A stretch of DNA of 13,405 nucleotides from Pseudomonadota bacterium (GTDB lineage: Bacteria; Pseudomonadota; Alphaproteobacteria; Rhodospirillales; UBA2165), in NCBI GenBank assembly GCA_027592155.1, contig JAQCKY010000012.1:1-13405 (forward strand), written 5' to 3'. The notes under the pieces are model-generated. The model was given only the letters and a program-made list of their open reading frames with translations, had not been told where the DNA came from and searched no databases. The position numbers were made by a program, and so were the translations under genes. Positions 1-6,603 of this stretch are shown one piece after another (position 1 is the first letter of the stretch; every line of letters starts with the position of its first letter).

Positions 1-819
1 GGACACGATCTTCGGACTAGAGAAACGGTCGCCCAGCACGCTCTTCAGGTAGCGGCTAGCGTGATAGAGAATATCGACGCCGCCCCAGTCGATGAACTCG
101 ATAAATCCCATCGTGGCATAACGCACGCCGAATCCGGTGCGCACGGCGCGGTCGATATCCTCGGCGGTGGCGACCCCCTCCTCGACCATGCGGGCCGCCT
201 CGTTCATGGCGCCCGCTTGCAGGCGGGAGACAATATAACCCGGCGAGCCGACACAACGGACCGGGACCTTGCCGATGTCTTCCAGCAATTTCGTGAAGCG
301 CGCTTCCACCGCGGGATCGGTCGTTTCGCTCGGACTGACCTCGACCAGCGGAATGAGATAGGCCGGGTTGAGGAAATGAGCGTTCAGAAAATTTTCCGGT
401 TTCGAAGAGTATTCGCCCAGTACGTCGGCGAGCATGGTCGAACTGGTCGAGGCAATGACGGTGTCGGGGCCGGATAATTCGCTCGCCCGGCCGATTGAGT
501 CCCGTTTCGCATCCGGCGTTTCCGGTGCGCCCTCGAACACATAACCGGCAGCCCCCAGCAGTTCCGCCGCCGCGTCATTTGTGGCGACATGGACATTGCC
601 GAGCGTTCTGGCGATGCCTGCGTCGTCGACAACGTTCAGGTCTTTGAGAAAATTCAGGTTCTCGGCGACCTCAGCAACCGCTTCGGCCAAGAGCGCCTCA
701 GCCTCCGCCGCCGGGCGATCCTTGAAATCGAGAATGGTGACGGGATGACCGGCATAGGCAAAAACCTGGGCAATTCCCCGCCCCATGCGGCCAGCGCCGA
801 GGGCGACGATTTCGGTCAC
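1..819 (-). CDS. 3-hydroxyacyl-CoA dehydrogenase (3-hydroxybutyryl-CoA type), C-terminus cut by window edge
   Basis: NAD-dependent oxidation of an L-3-hydroxyacyl-CoA to the 3-ketoacyl-CoA is the expected cytoplasmic role. The 273 visible residues have no stop and run off the left edge; family members are about 310-320 long, so some 40 residues are missing. Seen: a Rossmann motif GAGRMG (residues 8-13), a Ser-rich STSST stretch near 126, the catalytic-His segment HFLNP (His148) with Glu160 after it, and the start of the C-terminal helical domain (PGYIVSRLQ, 193-201). The Asn normally found in that segment (GFIxNR) is Ser198 here. The start is a GTG whose bases overlap the TGA of the preceding opine-dehydrogenase-like gene (GTGA), so the two are probably translationally coupled. 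The substrate cannot be told from sequence; lambda-crystallin or carnitine-dehydrogenase-like relatives are the main alternative. Confidence 0.9.
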   Translation of the reverse strand, partial: MTEIVALGAGRMGRGIAQVFAYAGHPVTILDFKDRPAAEAEALLAEAVAEVAENLNFLKDLNVVDDAGIARTLGNVHVATNDAAAELLGAAGYVFEGAPETPDAKRDSIGRASELSGPDTVIASTSSTMLADVLGEYSSKPENFLNAHFLNPAYLIPLVEVSPSETTDPAVEARFTKLLEDIGKVPVRCVGSPGYIVSRLQAGAMNEAARMVEEGVATAEDIDRAVRTGFGVRYATMGFIEFIDWGGVDILYHASRYLKSVLGDRFSSPKIVS

Positions 820-1904
820 GACGCGGGGCCTTCACGAAGCAACGTGGACATACCGGCCCGGTCCAAGCCGCTCAGTCCGAGATTGCCGAGAGTGCGTCCG
901 GTCTTGGCGAAGTCCTCACCGACGACAGCGGAGCCGATTGCCAGCAATCCTTTGACGAGCGGTGCCTCAACCCCGACCCAATCGGCCACGGAGGCGATGA
1001 AGGAAAGCCCTAAGGCCGTGTCCTCAAGCATATAGCGATGGGATTGCAGATCGATATCTTCGCGCCAATCGCCGCTGTCGGTCAGGCGGTCGTGGGAGGA
1101 ATTGCCGTACATCCACTCATCGCGGGAATCGTCATAGTGATCGGCGAGCGGGAAGTGGGGCGCGCCATATCCGAGTGCTTCGCGAACCGCCATGCGCTCA
1201 TTATCAAGCGCGTCGGTTACGCGCCGGATCGAGGGTTGCGTGCCTTCGTTATGGATGTCCCACTCGTCGAAATGCTCCATCGGACCGGCGTTCATGATGA
1301 TCAATGGCGGATGGATGATCGGCCCGGCATTCATCAAAGCACCGGACAAGGCGTCTTCGATGGGCTCGACCGACGGATAAGCCCGTTGAAGAACGGCGAT
1401 TGCCCGGTCGGTGTCGCGGGCCGGCATGACACCGGTCGGCAGGCGGGTCGCATAGACGCTTATCCGAACATGATCGGCCGCCTGTTTGCGGGCGAGATAA
1501 GGCAGCGTCCCGGTTTCGGCAAAGGCGACATTGGCCCTATTGCCGGCATCCCGCATCGCCTTGGCGAAGATATAACTGCCGAAGGTTCCGGGCGGCAGAA
1601 AGACCACCTGCCTGTCTGACAAGAGCGGCGCCAGTTGTGGGGCCAGGGCCTCGTGGGTCGTACAGGGAAGAGGAATATTAATGAGTTCGGCGCCGTCCAT
1701 GGCCTCGGCGAGATCGCTGTTGGCCTGGGCGATTGGCACATCCCGGGTTCCCTTGTGATCGGTGAGCTTGATCGCACCGCTCGCCAACAGAGGCGCCAAA
1801 GCGTCGGCGTCCCGCCGCCACAGCCGCACCTCGTGACCGTCTTCCGATAGATGGGCAGCGGCGGCATAACACCCGTGCCCGCCCCCAATAACCGCAATTT
1901 TCAC
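816..1904 (-). CDS. NAD(P)-dependent octopine/nopaline dehydrogenase family protein
   Basis: Opine dehydrogenases reversibly couple an amino acid and a 2-oxo acid through an NAD(P)H-dependent reductive step; many bacterial family members have unknown substrates. The 362-residue protein has the usual length and order: an N-terminal Rossmann domain starting at once with VIGGGHGCYAA (GxGxxG type), then a C-terminal all-helical octopine-DH domain with the motif NAGPIIHPP, whose His is the likely catalytic residue, followed by HNEGTQPS. I chose the GTG at 1904 because it sits directly before the Rossmann strand and has a GGGAGAG Shine-Dalgarno site about 6 bases upstream. An upstream in-frame ATG at 2030 would overlap the GST gene and add 42 non-homologous residues. 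It lies 67 bases after the GST stop and overlaps the start of the hydroxyacyl-CoA dehydrogenase by 4 bases. The exact substrate is unknown. Confidence 0.85.
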   Translation of the reverse strand: MKIAVIGGGHGCYAAAAHLSEDGHEVRLWRRDADALAPLLASGAIKLTDHKGTRDVPIAQANSDLAEAMDGAELINIPLPCTTHEALAPQLAPLLSDRQVVFLPPGTFGSYIFAKAMRDAGNRANVAFAETGTLPYLARKQAADHVRISVYATRLPTGVMPARDTDRAIAVLQRAYPSVEPIEDALSGALMNAGPIIHPPLIIMNAGPMEHFDEWDIHNEGTQPSIRRVTDALDNERMAVREALGYGAPHFPLADHYDDSRDEWMYGNSSHDRLTDSGDWREDIDLQSHRYMLEDTALGLSFIASVADWVGVEAPLVKGLLAIGSAVVGEDFAKTGRTLGNLGLSGLDRAGMSTLLREGPAS

Positions 1905-1971
1905 TGATTCTCTCCCGATGGGACTGACCGAAATGCCATATTCAGCCGTCTCGCCGCCAAGTGCAAAATGA

Positions 1972-2769
1972 TTATCGACCGCCGGAGAGGATCGTCTTGA
2001 AGGCTGGCCAGGCCTTACGGCCGTTTTCACTCATGTCCTTGCGAAGACTGTCCGGCAGATACTGATTTAAGGCCGGCTCAAAACTCGGTCGGCTTTTAAC
2101 CGTCTCGAACCATTCGGCCAGGCGCGGCCGATGGGCCCACATTTCGGAAAAGCCGAGCAGCGCCAGGCGATTGACATAAGGCGTCACCGCGCCATCGGCC
2201 AGGGAGTAATCGTCTCCGACCAGCCATTTCCGGTCCGCCAAGGCGGTTTCCATGTCTTCCAGAAGCTTGTCCAGAACCCGGATCGCTTGGCCGACATCGG
2301 GGGCGTCGAGCCCTTCCCTGATCCAACCCCGTTTGCGTTCCCGCCAAATTGGGTCGGGGTCGCTGTCGATATGCTCCTGAACCTCCGCGTCGGGGCGCTT
2401 TAAGATGGTGTGGCGGTGGGTGCTGACATAGGTGACCGGCCTGACGGCGGGGTGAATCTCTTCGTCGACCCGCTTGGTCCAGAGCCGCATTTCGGCCCGC
2501 AGAACCGGATCCGTGGGTTTCAAAGACGGACCTTGAAAGGCCTCGTCGGCATATTCGCAGATAATCGAAGATTCCCGGATAACGCGGCCTTCATGAACCA
2601 GCGTGGGGACCACGGCTTTCGGATTTAGGGCAAGGTAGTCTGGCGAAAACTGCTCTCCGGCCAGGATATCGACATAGCGCCCCTCCCATTCCACACCCTT
2701 CTCGGCAAGGGCCAGGCGGACCTTCGCCGCGCAGACGGATGAGCCGTGGTGGTAAAGCTCCAGAGCCAT
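1972..2769 (-). CDS. Glutathione S-transferase family protein
   Basis: This is a cytosolic GST of 265 residues, slightly longer than the usual 200-240. Seen: an N-terminal thioredoxin-like domain with a zeta/beta-like active-site stretch SSVCAAKVR (residues 10-18), the cis-proline segment VVPTL (Pro55) and the gamma-glutamyl-binding ESSII (66-70), followed by an all-helical C-terminal domain containing WLVGDDYSLADGAVTPY, the conserved N-capping/Asp segment. The ATG at 2769 gives a start right at the first beta strand (MALELYHH); GAAGG lies about 11 bases upstream. An ATG at 2865 in the same frame would add 32 residues that read through the end of the transporter remnant, so I reject it. It follows that remnant by 19 bases and precedes the opine-dehydrogenase-like gene. 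Roles could be conjugation, maleylpyruvate-type isomerisation or dehalogenation; context suggests catabolism, but this is inference. Confidence 0.88.
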   Translation of the reverse strand: MALELYHHGSSVCAAKVRLALAEKGVEWEGRYVDILAGEQFSPDYLALNPKAVVPTLVHEGRVIRESSIICEYADEAFQGPSLKPTDPVLRAEMRLWTKRVDEEIHPAVRPVTYVSTHRHTILKRPDAEVQEHIDSDPDPIWRERKRGWIREGLDAPDVGQAIRVLDKLLEDMETALADRKWLVGDDYSLADGAVTPYVNRLALLGFSEMWAHRPRLAEWFETVKSRPSFEPALNQYLPDSLRKDMSENGRKAWPAFKTILSGGR

Positions 2770-2788
2770 GGTTCGAAATACCTTCTTT

Positions 2789-3025
2789 CTATTTTGGTCG
2801 TGAGCGAAGCCAGTAAAGACAAAAAGGACCCAGCAGGGTGACGACCCCCATTGAGGCAAATCCAAGCCCCCATGACAAGGCGGTCAGCCCACCACCGCTC
2901 AGGTCGAGAACCAGACCCACGGCGATCGGGCCCACGGCGCCGCCGCTGAAGCCGATGAAGGCATGTACGCCCAAGGTCGCGCCCCGGCGGCCCTGCTCGG
3001 CAACCACGACCGTGCCTGCGGTATC
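2789..3025 (-). pseudogene. MFS transporter, C-terminal remnant
   Basis: In this frame the translation from about 3025 to the TAG at 2789 reads as the last ~78 residues of a major facilitator superfamily permease: a loop AEQGRRGATLGVHAFIGF followed by two hydrophobic helices (AVGPIAVGLVLDL and TALSWGLGFASMGVVTLLG) and a short basic tail ending RSRPK. Such permeases normally have about 400 residues and twelve helices, so at least ten helices are missing. Upstream in the same strand the sequence is instead the 5' half of an alpha/beta hydrolase in a different frame. No ribosome-binding site is evident for this fragment, although an internal GTG at 3007 exists. The remnant keeps its original spacing (19 bases) to the GST gene downstream, so the GST was probably next to a transporter before the deletion. 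Confidence 0.75.
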
Positions 3026-3402
3026 CGGGCATTGGCGGCGCAGATCGACAGGCTCAGAAACCGCGTGCCATGGTTGATGCCAAGGCCGAGGGCCGTCATC
3101 CCACCCAACGACGTCCCAATGAAATGGGCGCGATCGATTTCCAAGGCATCCATCAACCCCAAGACATCCTCGCCCAAATCCTCGAAGCTATAGTCGCCGT
3201 CGGTCGCGGCACTTTTTCCATGACCGCGGCTGTCATACCGAAGGATACGATAACGGTCCGCCAAGGCGGCAACCTGATCGTCCCAGATGCGGTGATCGGT
3301 CGCGAGAGAATGGCTGAAAATCAGCCAAGGTCGCGAGACCAGCCCAGGCGCCAATCCGTCGATCCGGTAGTAGAGTTTTTGGCCGTTTACGGTGATTTCC
3401 AC
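2899..3402 (-). pseudogene. Alpha/beta hydrolase (3-oxoadipate enol-lactonase-like), 5' half fused to foreign DNA
   Basis: Residues 1 to about 128 match an alpha/beta hydrolase of the PcaD type: an oxyanion-region segment IFSHSLATDHRIWDDQ, the strand-turn RYDSRGHGKS and the nucleophile elbow GTSLGGM (Ser98). Family members have about 260 residues with Asp and His of the catalytic triad in the second half. Here homology stops after CAANARIP (about position 3020), and the frame continues through unrelated residues rich in Ala, Pro and Ser to a stop at 2899, so both the Asp and the His are missing. The DNA after the junction encodes, in another frame, the end of an MFS transporter. The start is the GTG at 3402, with GGAAGA 6 bases upstream; a GTG at 3429 is in frame but less well placed. 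It is the first gene behind a palindromic operator. A catalytically active product is not expected. Confidence 0.78.
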
Positions 3403-3439
3403 GAAAATTCTTCCAAGCGAGATGGACACGCCGAAACCC

Positions 3440-3463
3440 TAATAATGATCGCGATCATTATTA
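3440..3463. promoter_or_regulatory. Perfect 24-bp palindrome, probable operator
   Basis: The half-site TAATAATGATCG is followed without a spacer by its exact reverse complement, giving a 24-bp perfect palindrome with a TGATCGCGATCA core. It lies 37 bases upstream of the hydrolase-remnant start and between genes transcribed divergently. The form and size fit a homodimeric repressor site (TetR, MarR or GntR type), but I cannot assign the protein; no regulator gene is in the window. It overlaps the candidate minus-strand promoter next to it, so bound protein would block RNA polymerase. Confidence 0.7.
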
Positions 3464-3469
3464 AGTCAA
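3441..3469 (-). promoter_or_regulatory. Candidate sigma-70 promoter for the left (minus-strand) operon
   Basis: Read on the minus strand, TTGACT (3469-3464) resembles a -35 box with five of six consensus bases. It is followed 16 bases later by CATTAT, or a few bases further by TATTAG, each a four-of-six match to a -10 box. The palindrome occupies the whole spacer and the -10, which is the classic layout of a repressed promoter. Inferred from sequence only. Confidence 0.4.
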
Positions 3470-3500
3470 ATGATGAATAGGGCCGCAAAAAATATTTTAT

Positions 3501-3529
3501 CTGAGGCAAATTAGTTATTGAATTAGAAT
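3501..3529 (+). promoter_or_regulatory. Weak candidate promoter for the decarboxylase
   Basis: TAGAAT at 3524-3529 matches five of six -10 bases, with CTGAGG 17 bases upstream as a poor -35 box (three of six). The surrounding 3464-3550 stretch is clearly more AT-rich than the coding DNA, as expected for a promoter region. About 120 bases of leader separate it from the start at 3653; I see no riboswitch fold or leader peptide in it. Confidence 0.25.
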
Positions 3530-3652
3530 GATTTATTCCCTAAATGACGAATTCTAAGACGCAAACGCACGTGCCGCTGGCCCTATGTGGTTTATGCAAC
3601 GACGGACGCGTCCTTCCTACCGGGTAATCCCCGGACTAGAAGGGGTGTGACG

Positions 3653-4924
3653 ATGTTGGCAACCAAATCGAGCGCGCGGACGCGTCTGCGCAAAAGTTCC
3701 CGTCGACGTAATATTGATAGGGTTCGTAAAGCGACGATCTCGCTTGTCGCCGAACCGGCAGTCGGTCTGCGCCTGCCCGAACGGCAAGGCGATATGCCGC
3801 CGCGAATCGCCGAGTATCTAGCGACACATGATTTCGATAGCGCCTGTGTGGTGATCGATACCGACGTGGTCGAACATAACTACAACACCATGTCCCGCGC
3901 TTTGCCGGTCGGCCAAATTTTTTACGCCGTCAAGGCAAACCCGGCGGATGCCGTGATCGAGCGGCTGGCGTCGCTGGGCGCCTGTTTCGACGCCGCCAGT
4001 CCGAACGAGATTGACCTGTGTTTGCGGTACGGCGTATCGCCGGCCCGGATTTCCTATGGCAATACGATCAAGAAGCAACGCGACATCCAATATGCCTATG
4101 GGCAAGGTGTGCGGATGTTCGCCTTCGATAGCGATGCCGAACTGGAAAAACTCGCCGAATCTGCACCCGGCGCGATGGTTTACTGCCGTCTCCTGATGGA
4201 ATGCGAGGGGGCCGAATGGCCGTTGTCGCGAAAATTCGGTTGCGATCCGGAAATGGCGCTGCGCCTTCTCGATAAGGCACGCACCCTTGGCCTTGATCCC
4301 CATGGTGTGTCCTTTCATGTCGGCTCGCAACAGACCGACCTCAACCAGTGGGATTTCGCGCTGTCGCGCGTTGCCAGATTGTTCGAAGATGCCGGCCGCC
4401 GCGGCATCAACCTGCGTATGGTCAATCTGGGCGGCGGCATGCCGGCGCGTTACACATCGGACGTCCGCCCCCTCGAGGATTATGCCGACGCCATCATGTC
4501 TGCGATGGTGCACCATTTTGGACCGGCCCTGCCCGAGATGAATTTCGAGCCGGGCCGATCGATTGTCGGGGATGCGGGCGTCATCCAAGCCGAGGTCGTC
4601 TTAATCTCCCGCAAATCCGATGACGACGATACCCGCTGGGTCTATCTCGACATCGGCAAGTTTTCCGGTCTTGCGGAAACCATGGACGAGTCCATCAAAT
4701 ACCGTTTCGTGACGCCCCATGACGACGGTGTAACCGGCCCGGTAATCCTTGCCGGTCCAACCTGCGACAGCATGGATATCCTTTACGAAAAGGCGCCCTA
4801 CGAATTGCCGCTCGACCTGAAGATCGGCGACAAGATTCAGATCCTCTCAACCGGCGCCTATACGACCACCTATTCAGCCGTCGGCTTCAACGGGTTCGCA
4901 CCGCTTCAATCCGTCTGCATATAG
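3653..4924 (+). CDS. Ornithine/lysine decarboxylase, group IV (fold type III) PLP enzyme
   Basis: Predicted to decarboxylate ornithine or lysine to putrescine or cadaverine with pyridoxal phosphate in the cytoplasm. The 423 residues contain an alanine-racemase-like TIM barrel with the Schiff-base lysine in YAVKANP (Lys94), the ring-stacking His in SFHVGSQ (His222), the phosphate-binding LGGGMP (259-264) and EPGRSIVGDAG (299 on), then the C-terminal beta domain with the catalytic Cys in GPTCDSMD (Cys371) and TGAYTTTYSAVGFNGF. CDSMD marks ornithine/lysine-type enzymes rather than arginine or biosynthetic diaminopimelate decarboxylases. The ATG at 3653 has AAGGGG about 8 bases upstream. The first ~47 residues are very basic (RTRLRKSSRRR) and not part of the fold; an ATG at 3794 (MPPRIAEYL) with AAGG upstream is a possible alternative start. 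It is the only plus-strand gene here, divergent from the left operon and convergent with the binding-protein gene. Confidence 0.92.
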   Translation: MLATKSSARTRLRKSSRRRNIDRVRKATISLVAEPAVGLRLPERQGDMPPRIAEYLATHDFDSACVVIDTDVVEHNYNTMSRALPVGQIFYAVKANPADAVIERLASLGACFDAASPNEIDLCLRYGVSPARISYGNTIKKQRDIQYAYGQGVRMFAFDSDAELEKLAESAPGAMVYCRLLMECEGAEWPLSRKFGCDPEMALRLLDKARTLGLDPHGVSFHVGSQQTDLNQWDFALSRVARLFEDAGRRGINLRMVNLGGGMPARYTSDVRPLEDYADAIMSAMVHHFGPALPEMNFEPGRSIVGDAGVIQAEVVLISRKSDDDDTRWVYLDIGKFSGLAETMDESIKYRFVTPHDDGVTGPVILAGPTCDSMDILYEKAPYELPLDLKIGDKIQILSTGAYTTTYSAVGFNGFAPLQSVCI

Positions 4925-4945
4925 GCCCTGAGCGCGCCGATCCAA

Positions 4946-4968
4946 CGCCGGCCGAAAATCAGCCGGCG
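4946..4968. terminator. GC-rich hairpin between convergent genes
   Basis: CGCCGGC at 4946-4952 and GCCGGCG at 4962-4968 form a perfect 7-bp stem with a 9-base loop, placed midway between the stops of the decarboxylase (4924) and the binding protein (4996). No run of T follows on either strand, so this is at best a weak bidirectional terminator. A 10-base direct repeat GAGCGCGCCG flanks it at 4930-4939 and 4977-4986. Confidence 0.35.
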
Positions 4969-4995
4969 CCGGAATAGAGCGCGCCGCGTGCTAAG

Positions 4996-6543
4996 CTACT
5001 TCCAGCGAATATCCCAGGCTTCAATCCCATAGGCGCCGAACGCGCCCACTTTTATGGTCACTTCGTCACGATGAACGGTGACCGTGGGGTTGGGAATGAG
5101 CGGGATAAAATAGGCCATCTCGGTTGACCGGTTGAACACCTTCTTGCCCAGAGCCTTGCGTTTGACCGGATCCAGAATGCCGTTCATCTGCCGAGCCATC
5201 TTCATCAACTCCTTATCCGGGTGATAGACGTTTTTTGGCGGTGACGCATATATGAAACCGAGCGTTCCGGACACATCGGGAAATCCACCGGCCGGCCAGC
5301 CGGCGACGATCATCTCGATCTTTCCATCCCGCTGTTTTTTGCGGTATGAGCCGATGGCGCGGGCGTCCACCCTCGTCTGGATTCCGATCTTCTTCAACTG
5401 CCCGGCGACGAATATCGCGGTGTTGCGAATGCTGGGTGACGTGAATGTCGTGATATCGAGATCAAACCCGTTGGGATATCCGGCCTCCGCCAACAGCTTT
5501 TTTGCCGCTGCCGGGTCGAATTTGGGCAGGGCGGCATCATAGTCGCACCCCGCCTGCGACCGCCAACACATGGCCTCCGGCAGCTTTAGCTTATGGTCGC
5601 CGGCCAAGAGCTTGAGCATATCCGCCCGGTTGGTCCCCATCATCAAGGCCTTGCGGACCCGCGGATCGATGAGGGCCTTATTTCCGGAACGGCCACGGGC
5701 ATCCATCGCCATATAAATATAGGATAGGTTCTGTCCGATGGAGGCGGTAAAGCCAGGCTGGCTTGCGAGCTGAGTTGCTTGTTCAAGGGTGGCGCCGCGA
5801 ATAAAATCCAGGTTGCCGCCGAGCAATTCGGCGACTTGAGTTCCCATATCGGGGATCGCCTTGAACGTCATTTTTTTGACGTTGCTCATCTTCTTGACCT
5901 TGCCGCCATGTTTGAAGGCGTCATTCCGTTCAAAGATAACGCCCTTGTTCTTGTCCACCTGGGAAACGCGGAACATTCCGGTGCCGACCGGTTTTTGGCC
6001 AAAGAGAGCCTTATTTTCCAGCTTGCCGTGAATATGCTCCGGTACGATCGCCGTCAGGTAGGCATGCCGAGTCAGATCGAAGGGCGTCGTCCTTTTTGCC
6101 GTAATCCGGACCTTGTAGGGGCCAAGTTTCTCGACCTTGGCAATCCAATTCCAAAATCGCTTAAAGCGTAATTTGGTCTTTGGATCGGTCAGCCATTCGT
6201 AAGTATAGACCACATCGTCGGCATCAAATTTTTCGCCGTCGTGCCATTTCACGTCGTCGCGCAGGTCGAATTCGATTGCGGTATCGCCGACCCGTTTCCA
6301 TGACTTAGCGAGCAGCGGTTCGTACTTAAGATTGGTCTCATCGAAAGCCACCAGGCCGTCATAAACCGCAGCCTGTTCCATAGCTGTTTCCGGCTTGGGA
6401 TCGTAATAATAGGAAATTCCCTTTATGGGGGATTGGAATGCGCCTCTTAAGGTATCCTTGGATTTTTGTGCCGATGCCGTCGTCGCCGTCACCACGACGG
6501 CGAGGCCGATGGCGGTTGCGGCAGATAAATGTCCGAGTCTCAT
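4996..6543 (-). CDS. ABC transporter substrate-binding protein, family 5 (peptide/nickel/opine type)
   Basis: A periplasmic solute receptor of the SBP_bac_5 (DppA/OppA) family, 515 residues, the usual length. Seen: a Sec signal peptide (short basic start, hydrophobic LSAATAIGLAVVVTATT, cleavage likely after ASA at about residue 25), then the family pattern: AVYDGLVAFDE, PLLAKSWKRVGD, FDLRDDVKWHDGEKFDADDVVYT, and later VGTGMFRVSQ, DPRVRKALMMGTNRADM and KKLLAEAGYPNGFDL. Two cysteines in CWRSQAGCDY may form a disulphide, fitting the periplasm. The start ATG has GGGAGCG upstream. It lies 60 bases after the Rieske gene upstream and is the last minus-strand gene before a convergent neighbour, so the permease and ATPase genes expected beside it are absent here. 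It may capture the substrate of the adjacent oxygenases, or work with a transporter encoded elsewhere; the ligand cannot be predicted. Confidence 0.93.
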   Translation of the reverse strand: MRLGHLSAATAIGLAVVVTATTASAQKSKDTLRGAFQSPIKGISYYYDPKPETAMEQAAVYDGLVAFDETNLKYEPLLAKSWKRVGDTAIEFDLRDDVKWHDGEKFDADDVVYTYEWLTDPKTKLRFKRFWNWIAKVEKLGPYKVRITAKRTTPFDLTRHAYLTAIVPEHIHGKLENKALFGQKPVGTGMFRVSQVDKNKGVIFERNDAFKHGGKVKKMSNVKKMTFKAIPDMGTQVAELLGGNLDFIRGATLEQATQLASQPGFTASIGQNLSYIYMAMDARGRSGNKALIDPRVRKALMMGTNRADMLKLLAGDHKLKLPEAMCWRSQAGCDYDAALPKFDPAAAKKLLAEAGYPNGFDLDITTFTSPSIRNTAIFVAGQLKKIGIQTRVDARAIGSYRKKQRDGKIEMIVAGWPAGGFPDVSGTLGFIYASPPKNVYHPDKELMKMARQMNGILDPVKRKALGKKVFNRSTEMAYFIPLIPNPTVTVHRDEVTIKVGAFGAYGIEAWDIRWK

Positions 6544-6603
6544 TTTTTACGCTCCCTGAATTGAGTAATTGATGGATCGCTTATTGTTTATCTTATCGGG
6601 TTG

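Noticed and set aside
1905..2030. N-terminal extension of the opine-dehydrogenase-like gene from an ATG at 2030
   Set aside because: It overlaps the GST coding end, adds no family homology, and the GTG at 1904 has a good Shine-Dalgarno site right before the Rossmann fold.
3569..3600. Possible sigma-54 promoter (TGGCCC ... ATGCAA) before the decarboxylase
   Set aside because: The GG and GC doublets are 15 bases apart rather than the required 10.
3818..4588. 256-codon minus-strand frame opposite the decarboxylase
   Set aside because: Pure shadow of the decarboxylase gene; residues are mostly low-complexity His/Gly/Arg with no recognisable fold.
4925..4995. Strong rho-independent terminator between the convergent genes
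   Set aside because: The hairpin there has no following T-run on either strand, so only a weak terminator call is kept.
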